In this document: positions 18,027 through 25,995 of the stretch, one piece after another
How positions within the stretch are numbered: the first letter of the stretch is position 1
Layout: each line of letters opens with the position of its first letter
Assembly: GCA_007135095.1 (NCBI GenBank)
Contig: SLJO01000022.1
Span: 1-48,278 of the forward strand
Reading direction: 5' to 3'
DNA from: Bacteroidales bacterium
Lineage (GTDB): Bacteria; Bacteroidota; Bacteroidia; Bacteroidales; PUMT01
Length of the DNA: 48,278 nucleotides
The notes under the pieces: generated by a model
The model's input: only the letters and a program-made list of their open reading frames with translations
Told to the model about the DNA's origin: nothing
The model's database searches: none
Position numbers and translations under genes: made by a program

Positions 18027-20615
18027 ATGAAAACAAAGGAGATGTCAGTTAAAAAGAACCGAATGGATAATCCTGATAAAACCCTTGCCGGAATGCCTGA
18101 AAAAGGATATACAGATGAGGAGGCATTCAAGCTCTCCCGTGAATATTTCGGTGGGGATGATCTGGCCGCAAGGGTATGGATAAATAAATATGCCCTGAAA
18201 GATTCGGAAGGCAATCTTTTTGAATTGACTCCTGATGATATGCACCGCAGGATTGCCGGGGAAGTTGCACGGATAGAAAAGAAATACCCCAATCCCATAG
18301 ACGAAGAGGATATTTATCAGCTGCTCAAGGAGTTTAAATACATAGTTCCCCAGGGTGGGCCAATGAGCGGGATAGGGAATAATTTCCAGCTTGTATCGCT
18401 CTCCAACTGCTTTGTTATTGGCGATGATGAAGGAGTAGATTCCTACGGGGCAGTCATGAAAGTTGATCAGGAACAGGTGCAGCTTATGAAAAGAAGAGGA
18501 GGGGTAGGTCATGATCTTTCACCCATAAGGCCCTCAGGAAGCCCGGTTCTTAACTCGGCTCTTACTTCAACGGGTGTGGTTCCCTTTATGGAAAGGTACT
18601 CCAATTCAACCCGTGAGGTGGCTCAGGACGGAAGGAGAGGAGCGCTCATGCTTACCATTTCGATAAAACATCCTGATGCCGAAAAGTTTATAGATGCCAA
18701 GCTGCAGGCAGGAAAAGTTACCGGCGCCAATGTTTCTGTAAAGATCGATGATGAGTTTATGAAGGCTGTAGTTGAAAAAAAGCCTTATATGCAGCAGTTC
18801 CCTGTTAACTCAGACAATCCCGACATTAAAAGGGAGATAGATGCAGGCAAGCTCTGGCAAAAGATAGTACATAATGCATGGAAATCGGCAGAGCCCGGTA
18901 TACTCTTCTGGGATACGATTATACGGGAGTCGGTGCCTGACTCATATGCAGACATGGGTTACAGGACTGTATCCACTAATCCCTGTGGAGAGATACCATT
19001 ATGCCCGTATGACAGTTGCCGGCTGCTGGCAATCAATTTGTACAGCTATGTGAATGAGCCTTTTACAGAAAATGCAAAATTTGATTTTGATAAGTTCAAA
19101 CAGCATGTTGGTTTTGCCCAGCGGATGATGGACGATATAATAGACCTTGAACTGGAGAAGATCGACAAGATACTTGAAAAGATTTCCAGGGATCCCGAGG
19201 ACGAAGAAATTAAGCGAGTCGAACGCAAGCTATGGGAGAACATCCGGATAAAGGCAGAAGAAGGGAGGCGCACCGGCGTTGGTATAACGGCTGAAGGAGA
19301 TATGCTTGCAGCACTCGGGCTTACTTACGGGACAGACAATGCCACCGATTTTTCAACCGAGATCCATAAGACCGTAGCTCTTGAAGCTTACCGGTCGTCG
19401 GTTAACCTGGCCAGGGAACGGGGGGCTTTCACCATTTATGATTCACAGCGCGAAAAGGAAAACCCTTTTATCATGCGCATTAAAAGCGAAGATGAACAAT
19501 TGTACAAGGATATGGTTCGTTATGGCAGGCGCAATATAGCAATGCTTACAATTGCACCCACAGGCACAACCAGCCTTATGACCCAAACCACCTCGGGAGT
19601 AGAACCCGTTTTCATGCCTGTTTATAAACGAAGGCGTAAGGTTAATCCCAATGATAAAAATGCAACGGTCTCCTTTATTGATGATGTGGGTGATTCATGG
19701 GAGGAATATAAAGTATTTCACCATAAGTTCGTTACCTGGCTTGAGGTAAAAGGATATAATGTTGATGAGGTGAAGAAATATGATGACGATGCAGTTGATC
19801 AGCTGGTGGCCAAATCTCCATACTACAAGGCAACATCCACCGATGTTGACTGGATGAGCAAGGTAAGGATGCAGGGGGCAATACAAAAATGGGTGGATCA
19901 TTCGATAAGCGTTACCATAAACCTTCCCGCTGATGCCAGGGAGGAGCTTGTTGGCAGACTGTATGTCACCGCCTGGGAAACAGGATGCAAGGGTGTAACG
20001 GTATACAGAGAAGGATCCCGGTCAGGGGTGCTTGTTTCCAACAGAAAAGACAAGGATGCACCCTTTGAGCCTAAAAAACGGCCGGAAATTCTTGAGGCTG
20101 ATGTAGTAAGGTTTATGAATAATGATGAAAAATGGATAGCTTTCGTCGGCAAGCTTGATGGAAGGCCCTACGAGATATTCACAGGGAAGGAAGACGATGA
20201 TGTTCTGCCTGTACCAAAAACCATCAAGAAAGGGACCATCATTAAGAATATACAGGAAGACGGGTCGAAGCGATATGATTTCAGGTATATTGACAAATTC
20301 GGTTACGGGAACACTTTTGAAGGATTGTCACGCATTTTTGATGTGGAATTCTGGAACTATGCAAAGCTAATATCAGGAGTATTGAGGCATGGCATGCCTA
20401 TTCCGGATGTGGTGAACCTGGTTTCTTCCCTTCATCTTGACAATGAAAATATAAATACCTGGAAAAATGGTGTTGAGCGCACCCTGAGAAAGTATATACC
20501 CAACGGAACCAAACCCAAAAAAGGAACTGTCTGCCCTGAATGTGATTCGGAAAACCTGATGTTCCAGGAGGGATGCCTCACCTGTCAGGATTGCGGCAAT
20601 TCAAAATGTGGTTGA
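18027..20615 (+). CDS. nrdJ: adenosylcobalamin-dependent (class II) ribonucleotide reductase
   Basis: Reduces ribonucleotides to deoxyribonucleotides using an adenosylcobalamin-derived radical, so it needs neither oxygen nor a diiron subunit. It has 862 aa. Clear motifs are SNCFVIG (about residue 127, first redox cysteine), GRRGALMLTI, NPCGEIPLCPYDSC (about 318-331, radical cysteine), APTGTTSLMTQT (about 511-522) and GCKGVTVYREGSR. The C-terminal domain ends in CPEC, CLTCQDC and CGNSKCG: a zinc ribbon plus redox-active cysteines for re-reduction. The start at 18027 is preferred over the ATG at 18042, where AAAGGAG abuts the codon directly. It is a single-gene unit ending at a hairpin. Confidence 0.95.
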   Translation: MKTKEMSVKKNRMDNPDKTLAGMPEKGYTDEEAFKLSREYFGGDDLAARVWINKYALKDSEGNLFELTPDDMHRRIAGEVARIEKKYPNPIDEEDIYQLLKEFKYIVPQGGPMSGIGNNFQLVSLSNCFVIGDDEGVDSYGAVMKVDQEQVQLMKRRGGVGHDLSPIRPSGSPVLNSALTSTGVVPFMERYSNSTREVAQDGRRGALMLTISIKHPDAEKFIDAKLQAGKVTGANVSVKIDDEFMKAVVEKKPYMQQFPVNSDNPDIKREIDAGKLWQKIVHNAWKSAEPGILFWDTIIRESVPDSYADMGYRTVSTNPCGEIPLCPYDSCRLLAINLYSYVNEPFTENAKFDFDKFKQHVGFAQRMMDDIIDLELEKIDKILEKISRDPEDEEIKRVERKLWENIRIKAEEGRRTGVGITAEGDMLAALGLTYGTDNATDFSTEIHKTVALEAYRSSVNLARERGAFTIYDSQREKENPFIMRIKSEDEQLYKDMVRYGRRNIAMLTIAPTGTTSLMTQTTSGVEPVFMPVYKRRRKVNPNDKNATVSFIDDVGDSWEEYKVFHHKFVTWLEVKGYNVDEVKKYDDDAVDQLVAKSPYYKATSTDVDWMSKVRMQGAIQKWVDHSISVTINLPADAREELVGRLYVTAWETGCKGVTVYREGSRSGVLVSNRKDKDAPFEPKKRPEILEADVVRFMNNDEKWIAFVGKLDGRPYEIFTGKEDDDVLPVPKTIKKGTIIKNIQEDGSKRYDFRYIDKFGYGNTFEGLSRIFDVEFWNYAKLISGVLRHGMPIPDVVNLVSSLHLDNENINTWKNGVERTLRKYIPNGTKPKKGTVCPECDSENLMFQEGCLTCQDCGNSKCG

Positions 20616-20660
20616 CAGGCGGGCGATATCCCCGGGCTCCGCAGAATTTTCTAACTGCTT

Positions 20661-20709
20661 AATATGATTTCCCGGTTCATTGAAACCAGGGAATCATATT
20701 GTTTAAAAC
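20661..20709 (+). terminator. hairpin between convergent nrdJ and kbl
   Basis: AATATGATTTCCC-GGTT (20661-20677) pairs with AAACC-AGGGAATCATATT (20683-20700), with small bulges and a 5-nt loop. A short T-rich tail (GTTT) follows on the plus strand. It sits 45 nt after nrdJ and 8 nt beyond the kbl stop, so it mainly terminates nrdJ. Confidence 0.6.
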
Positions 20710-20716
20710 CGTAACG

Positions 20717-21922
20717 TTAGCCAATTGCCGGGGGTATTATTACGCCCAGTTCCCTGCCAACTTTTTCAAATGCCTGCAAACATTTGTCAAGATGACTTTT
20801 TTCATGGGCCGCGGAAATCTGTAACCTTATCCTGGCCTGATCCTTTGGAACAACCGGGTAGTAGAAGCCAATAACATATATTCCCTCATCGAGCAGCCTG
20901 GCAGCAAATTCCTGTGAAAGCCTGGCATCATAGAGCATTACAGCTATTATCGCCGACCTGGTTGGTTTGATATCGAATCCGGCCGATTTCATCTTTTCCA
21001 GGAAGTAGGAGGTATTACGGTGCAGCTTATCCTGCAGTTCATGAGTCGAGGCCATCATTTCAAACATTTTTATTCCGGCATTAACTACTGCGGGAGGCAA
21101 TGAGTTGCTGAAAAGGTATGGCCTTGATCTTTGCCGGAGGATCTCTATTATCTCCTTTCTTCCCGTGGTGAAGCCGCCTATGGCGCCACCAAAAGCTTTG
21201 CCGAGTGTTCCGGTGATGATGTCAACCTTGCCACGCAGATTGAAAAGCTCGGTCACACCCCTCCCTGTTTTGCCCACTACTCCGGCCGAGTGGCATTCGT
21301 CCACCATCACCATGGCATCATATTTCCCGGCCAGTTCATCAATCTTGTCCATTGGCGCGACGTTGCCGTCCATGGAAAACACGCCATCTGTCACTATTAC
21401 CCGGAAACGCTGATTCATAGCCTCTTTGAGTTTTTCTTCCAGATCTTCCATATCTGCATTCCGGTAACGGTAGCGTTGCGCCTTGCAGAGCCTGACACCG
21501 TCAATAATGGAAGCATGATTAAGAGAATCTGAAATAATGGCATCTTCCTGTGAAAACAAAGGCTCAAATACCCCTCCGTTTGCATCGAAACATGCTGCAT
21601 AAAGGATTGTATCCTCAGTTCCGAAAAAATCGGCAATGCCGGCCTCCAGCTTCTTATGAAGATCTTGTGTGCCGCAAATAAACCGTACCGATGACATGCC
21701 GAAGCCATGGGTATCCATGCCTTCCCTGGCTGCCCGGATAAGGGAGGGATGATTTGAGAGCCCGAGGTAATTGTTTGCGCAGAAATTAAGGACCCTGTGC
21801 CCGCCTTCGACCTCGATTTCTGCATCCTGCGGAGACACAATAATCCGTTCCTTTTTATATAGTCCGGCTTCCATCAGGCTCTTTAGCTCTTTCTGAAGGT
21901 GTGCTTTAATTTTTCCGTACAT
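20717..21922 (-). CDS. kbl: glycine C-acetyltransferase (2-amino-3-ketobutyrate CoA ligase)
   Basis: PLP enzyme that cleaves 2-amino-3-ketobutyrate with CoA to glycine and acetyl-CoA, the second step of threonine breakdown. It has 401 aa, against about 398 in the family. Visible are NFCANNYLGLSNHP, GFGMSSVRFICGTQ, DSLNHASIIDG, MVDECHSAGVVG and the PLP-lysine segment GTLGKAFGGAIGG (about residue 245). It is divergent from the threonine dehydrogenase gene, and together they form a full pathway. A strong promoter lies upstream. Related alpha-oxoamine synthases such as 8-amino-7-oxononanoate synthase are less likely given the partner gene. Confidence 0.93.
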   Translation of the reverse strand: MYGKIKAHLQKELKSLMEAGLYKKERIIVSPQDAEIEVEGGHRVLNFCANNYLGLSNHPSLIRAAREGMDTHGFGMSSVRFICGTQDLHKKLEAGIADFFGTEDTILYAACFDANGGVFEPLFSQEDAIISDSLNHASIIDGVRLCKAQRYRYRNADMEDLEEKLKEAMNQRFRVIVTDGVFSMDGNVAPMDKIDELAGKYDAMVMVDECHSAGVVGKTGRGVTELFNLRGKVDIITGTLGKAFGGAIGGFTTGRKEIIEILRQRSRPYLFSNSLPPAVVNAGIKMFEMMASTHELQDKLHRNTSYFLEKMKSAGFDIKPTRSAIIAVMLYDARLSQEFAARLLDEGIYVIGFYYPVVPKDQARIRLQISAAHEKSHLDKCLQAFEKVGRELGVIIPPAIG

Positions 21923-21975
21923 GCCTTTTTATTTTTAAAGGTTTAAAATGTTTTCAGCCATATATGAAGGGATTA

Positions 21976-22008
21976 CAAAGATAGTTTAATATACTTATAA
22001 GGAACAAA
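21976..22008 (-). promoter_or_regulatory. Bacteroidota-type promoter for kbl
   Basis: Read on the minus strand: TTTG (22008-22005), 21-nt spacer, TATCTTTG (21983-21976). Both elements match the consensus exactly. Transcription would start near 21969, about 47 nt before the kbl ATG. Confidence 0.72.
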
Positions 22009-22137
22009 AGAGATTAATGGCATTTCCATATGCAACCCCGGCACAGTGCTAAGACCATTAATTTATTACCCAATGCGGGAATCTGATAATATAGAAACAA
22101 CAAGACTTTTTTCATGTTTCTGTCATTTAGATTTAAT

Positions 22138-22145
22138 TAGTTTTG
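22138..22145 (+). promoter_or_regulatory. candidate -7 element of the threonine dehydrogenase gene
   Basis: TAGTTTTG matches TAnnTTTG and lies 52 nt before the ATG. No good TTTG is present at the -33 position, so it would be a weaker or regulated promoter than that of kbl. Confidence 0.4.
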
Positions 22146-22197
22146 TGACAGTAAATCAGAAAACACAATTAACCTGCAATAGTTTAACTTTATTGAA

Positions 22198-23160
22198 ATG
22201 ACTAAAATTCTGGTGATCGGTTCAGCCGGACAGATAGGTTCGGAATTAACACTTAAGTTGCGAGGCCTTTATGGAAACAATAATGTAATTGCAGGTGTAA
22301 TGGAATTAAAGGCTGCTGAAAAGCTTGACGGGGAAGGGCCCCTGGAAATAGTCGATGTGCTTGACCGCCAGGGGCTGGTGACGGTTGTAAGGAAGCACGG
22401 TATTGATTCAATCATTAATATGGCCGCCATTCTGTCAGCTACCGGTGAAAAAAATCCGATGCTGGCATGGGATGTGAATATGAACGGGCTGATAAATGTT
22501 CTTGAAGTGGCACGGGAATTTAAAATGAAGCAGGTATTAGTACCAAGTTCAATTGCAGTTTTTGGTCCATCCAGTCCGGCTGACCATACTCCTCAGGAAA
22601 CTATCCTTAAGCCTGCTACTATTTATGGGATAACAAAAGTAGCAGGCGAGCTTCTTGGTGATTACTATGTTAAAAGATATGGCCTGGATGTAAGGGGTCT
22701 GAGATATCCCGGAATCATCAGCCATATGACACTTCCCGGGGGAGGTGCTACCGACTATGCTGTTGAGATTTATTATGAGGCAGTAAAAAACAAAAGGTAT
22801 ACCTGTTTTGTCAATAAGGATACCCGCCTGCCCATGATGTACATGCCCGACTGCCTTAAGTCCACCATTGATCTTATGCAGGCAGATTTCAGCAGGCTGG
22901 ATCATCACTGTGATTATAATGTTGGCGCAATGAGTTTTTCCGCCGGAGAGCTTGCTGCTTCAGTAAAAAAGTATATTCCTGAATTTGAGATAACCTATTC
23001 TCCTGACAGCCGCCAGGCAATAGCCGATTCCTGGCCAAATTCAGTGGACGATTCCCTCGCACGCGAAGAATGGGGGTGGGAACCTGATTATGACCTTGAT
23101 TCCATGACACGGGATATGCTCAGGGCCATAGGCGAAAGACACGATAAAGGGCTTATCTGA
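22198..23160 (+). CDS. L-threonine 3-dehydrogenase, short-chain (extended SDR/epimerase) type
   Basis: Oxidises L-threonine to 2-amino-3-ketobutyrate with NAD. It has 320 aa of the extended SDR fold, not the zinc-dependent Tdh of E. coli. The NAD motif GSAGQIG lies at residues 8-14, NMAAILSATGEKNP near 79, VPSSIAVFGPSSP contains the catalytic serine (about 120), and IYGITKVAGE contains the Tyr/Lys pair. GLRYPGIIS and a late NSVDDSLAREEWGW are typical of the family. The divergent kbl gene uses its product, which supports the assignment over a general nucleotide-sugar epimerase. Confidence 0.9.
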   Translation: MTKILVIGSAGQIGSELTLKLRGLYGNNNVIAGVMELKAAEKLDGEGPLEIVDVLDRQGLVTVVRKHGIDSIINMAAILSATGEKNPMLAWDVNMNGLINVLEVAREFKMKQVLVPSSIAVFGPSSPADHTPQETILKPATIYGITKVAGELLGDYYVKRYGLDVRGLRYPGIISHMTLPGGGATDYAVEIYYEAVKNKRYTCFVNKDTRLPMMYMPDCLKSTIDLMQADFSRLDHHCDYNVGAMSFSAGELAASVKKYIPEFEITYSPDSRQAIADSWPNSVDDSLAREEWGWEPDYDLDSMTRDMLRAIGERHDKGLI

Positions 23161-23201
23161 ATATTAGCCCTCACCCGCAATAAGCACGCTACGGGATATT
23201 A

Positions 23202-23240
23202 AAAATTTACAGCAGCCACTGCGCTGTAAATTTTGTATTT
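23202..23240 (+). terminator. 12-bp hairpin terminator after the threonine dehydrogenase gene
   Basis: AAAATTTACAGC (23202-23213) pairs perfectly with GCTGTAAATTTT (23223-23234) around a 9-nt loop, followed by GTATTTTTA. Outside it, GGGATA (23193-23198) and TATCCC (23247-23252) can pair as well. It lies 41 nt after the stop codon. Confidence 0.75.
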
Positions 23241-23328
23241 TTACAGTATCCCTTACGGGGTGAATAATGAAATCCCAGCCATCAGTCAATGTCATTATTT
23301 AAATAATGAAACTAAAAATCTGATCCAT

Positions 23329-24894
23329 ATGCCTGAAAACACTCCACAGCAGGACCTGCGGCAAAACCGGCAGAATGCCCCCCGGGTCCGGTTTGCACCC
23401 AGCCCCACCGGACCCCTCCACATTGGCGGGATCCGGACGGCCCTTTTCAACTATCTTTTTGCCAGGAAGAACAATGGCACTTTTATTTTGCGTATTGAGG
23501 ATACCGACCGGCAGAGATATATACCCGGTACCGAGGAGTATATTATCGAATCACTCCGGTGGTGCGGCATTGAAATAGATGAAGGGGTCCCGGCAGGCGG
23601 CCCTTATGCCCCTTACAGGCAATCTGAGCGAAAAGATATTTACCGGCGTTATGCCATGGAACTTATTAATAGCGGGCATTCCTACATTGCCTTTGACCGC
23701 CCTGAAGAACTCGATAAGCTCCGCAAAGAAAAGGAACAGGAAGGCAAGGTCTTTCAGTATGACCATACAGTACGCGAGGGCTTAAATAATTCACTCAACC
23801 TTTCATCAACAGAGGTTGAAAAGATGCTTGCAGGGAACGTGCCTCATGTCATAAGGTTCAGGATGCCTGAAAACAGGGAGATTGTTATCAACGATATTAT
23901 CAGGGGGGAGGTACGGGTCAATACCTCCACTCTTGACGACAAGGTATTGTTCAAGGCCGATGGCATGCCCACATACCATCTGGCCAATGTTACCGATGAT
24001 TACCTTATGAAAATAACGCATGTGATCAGGGGAGAGGAATGGCTGCCTTCACTTCCACTGCATGTATTGCTTTATGAAGCTTTCGGGTGGAGTGATACAA
24101 TGCCTGAATTCGCCCATCTTCCCCTGTTGCTTAAACCCGGCGGCCAGGGCAAACTGAGCAAAAGGGATGGAGACAAACTTGGCTTTCCTGTTTTCCCCCT
24201 TGACTGGAAGGATCCGTCAACCGGTGAGATATCATCGGGTTACCGCGAGTCCGGGTATCTGCCTGAAGCATTCATAAACCTTCTTGCCCTGCTTGGCTGG
24301 AACCCGGGTACAGATCAGGAGATATTCACCATGGAAGAGCTGATCAGAAACTTTTCCCTGGAAAGGGTTCACCACTCGGGGGCACGTTTTGATCCGGAGA
24401 AGGCCAGGTGGTTCAATCATCAGTACCTTATTGCAGAGGATGACTCCCGGCTGGCAGAAGACCTCAGGATGATTATCCTGGAAAAGGGGTTTGATGCCGA
24501 TACCGAAAAGCTTAAGAGGATATGTTCACTGGTAAAGGAAAGGACCGCCTTTGTACATGAGATATGGGAGCAGGCTTCCTTTTTCTTTGAAAGGCCGCAA
24601 TCGTATGATGAAAAGGTGATAATGAAAAAATGGAAGGAATCAACACCCGAATTACTGGCTAATATTGCCCGGCTGCTTGAAAAGACCGAACCTTTTGATG
24701 CCGAAAGGCTGGGCTTTGAGGTTAAATCATACCTGGAAAAAGAAGGCATAGGAACCGGAAATGCCATGATTCCACTCAGGCTTGCCCTTGTAGGAGAAGG
24801 CAAAGGCCCTGATCTGTTCAGCATACTTGAGTTACTGGGCAGGGAAGAAAGTATAGCACGGATAAAACTGGCCACAGAAAGAATCAAAGCCTGA
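23329..24894 (+). CDS. gltX: glutamyl-tRNA synthetase
   Basis: Class I aminoacyl-tRNA synthetase charging tRNA-Glu; in organisms lacking GlnRS it also charges tRNA-Gln. It has 521 aa from the ATG at 23329; an open frame reaches back to 23233 but runs through the terminator hairpin. The N-terminal RVRFAPSPTGPLHIGGIRTALFN carries the HIGH-like motif, IEDTDRQRY follows, and KLSKRDGD is the KMSKS-like loop (about residue 285). A family insertion after the KMSKS loop (FPLDWKDPSTGEISSGYRESG) is as I recall in Bacteroidota GltX. The C-terminal anticodon-binding helical domain is complete. It is convergent with the PorP-like gene, with 36 nt between them and no clear terminator. Confidence 0.95.
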   Translation: MPENTPQQDLRQNRQNAPRVRFAPSPTGPLHIGGIRTALFNYLFARKNNGTFILRIEDTDRQRYIPGTEEYIIESLRWCGIEIDEGVPAGGPYAPYRQSERKDIYRRYAMELINSGHSYIAFDRPEELDKLRKEKEQEGKVFQYDHTVREGLNNSLNLSSTEVEKMLAGNVPHVIRFRMPENREIVINDIIRGEVRVNTSTLDDKVLFKADGMPTYHLANVTDDYLMKITHVIRGEEWLPSLPLHVLLYEAFGWSDTMPEFAHLPLLLKPGGQGKLSKRDGDKLGFPVFPLDWKDPSTGEISSGYRESGYLPEAFINLLALLGWNPGTDQEIFTMEELIRNFSLERVHHSGARFDPEKARWFNHQYLIAEDDSRLAEDLRMIILEKGFDADTEKLKRICSLVKERTAFVHEIWEQASFFFERPQSYDEKVIMKKWKESTPELLANIARLLEKTEPFDAERLGFEVKSYLEKEGIGTGNAMIPLRLALVGEGKGPDLFSILELLGREESIARIKLATERIKA

Positions 24895-24930
24895 CGCCGT
24901 ATTTTCCGTATTTCATTTCCTGCATGCTTT

Positions 24931-25956
24931 TTAAAATCTCGGGCAAGGCACCTGGCCTATGCCCCTGATATCGGAAACAAGTTTGCCGAATCTGTAATGT
25001 ACTGCAATTTCATGAGCCCCGCCCGTTGTCTGCAGCATATTCGAAATGGTCATGTCATAACTGTAGCTGAGTAAAAACTGGTCAAAGCTTACTCCGGCAG
25101 AAACCACAATTGCATCACGGTTCCATGAACCGCTGCCGGCGGGCATGCCTCTGTACCAGACACCAATCCTGAAAGGTTCCCTGAAATAGTAAGCTCCCAG
25201 GTCAAGCTGGTCGATAGAGGACTGGCGTTTGTACTGATAGGCCAGTGAAACTGACTGATCGTCCCTGTTGCGGTACTGGCCGGGAATCTTAAATGTCATG
25301 CCTCCGAAGGACGTTAACTTTATCGGCATATACCCCGGATCCCCGGCAAGGTCTGAATTCAGCTGCATTAGATGATCTATCCCGGCTCCGATCCATAGAT
25401 TTTCCGTAAATACCAGGACAGAGGTGCTGAAGTTCATCTGCCCCCTGTTCAATTCAGGAGGGGCCTGGATGCTGGTGGGAAGTATCTGGTCACCATAGAA
25501 CTGGTCAGCAAATGTCAGCTTGTCAAAATTTATTCTTCTTTGATAATAGTAAGTCTGCAATCCAGGTTGAATAAACAGTTTTTTTCCGCCTTTTATGCGG
25601 TATGAATAGCTTAATCCGGCCTTGGTCGAGGTAATTTTACTGCCGCCTGCATTATCGTGGAGAAAGCTTAAACCAATTCCGCTGTTGTATTTATCAACAT
25701 ATTGATCGTATGAAACGGCGGATGTGACAAAGCGACCCGATAGCCTTGGCCACTGGTCCCGGTAATTCAGGACCAGCCTGCCTTCATTTGCCGATCCGGC
25801 CATTGAAGGGCCCAGGAACATAGGTGCTGAATAGAACTGTGAGAACTGGACATCCTGCGGAAAAGCCGGCTGGCCGGCCAGGAATAATGCCAGGACCGAG
25901 CAGGTAATTAAAATTACCACGCCAGAGTACGATTTTTTTATATTTTTATGTTTCAT
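24931..25956 (-). CDS. PorP/SprF-family outer-membrane protein
   Basis: 341-aa protein of the Bacteroidota PorP/SprF family. The signal peptide (GVVILITCSVLALFLAGQPAFPQ) is followed by the diagnostic DVQFSQFYSAPMFLGPSMAG, then NYRDQWP, SYDQYVDKYNSGIG and alternating barrel strands; the end (EIAVHYRFGK) is a typical late strand. Family members occur downstream of genes for large proteins with type B C-terminal domains and are needed for their secretion or anchoring (SprF for SprB). Here it lies 39 nt after the giant adhesin gene on the same strand and is probably cotranscribed and dedicated to it. Confidence 0.9.
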   Translation of the reverse strand: MKHKNIKKSYSGVVILITCSVLALFLAGQPAFPQDVQFSQFYSAPMFLGPSMAGSANEGRLVLNYRDQWPRLSGRFVTSAVSYDQYVDKYNSGIGLSFLHDNAGGSKITSTKAGLSYSYRIKGGKKLFIQPGLQTYYYQRRINFDKLTFADQFYGDQILPTSIQAPPELNRGQMNFSTSVLVFTENLWIGAGIDHLMQLNSDLAGDPGYMPIKLTSFGGMTFKIPGQYRNRDDQSVSLAYQYKRQSSIDQLDLGAYYFREPFRIGVWYRGMPAGSGSWNRDAIVVSAGVSFDQFLLSYSYDMTISNMLQTTGGAHEIAVHYRFGKLVSDIRGIGQVPCPRF

Positions 25957-25995
25957 TTTTGCTTTATATCAGTTGATCAGAATCGGGATCTGATT

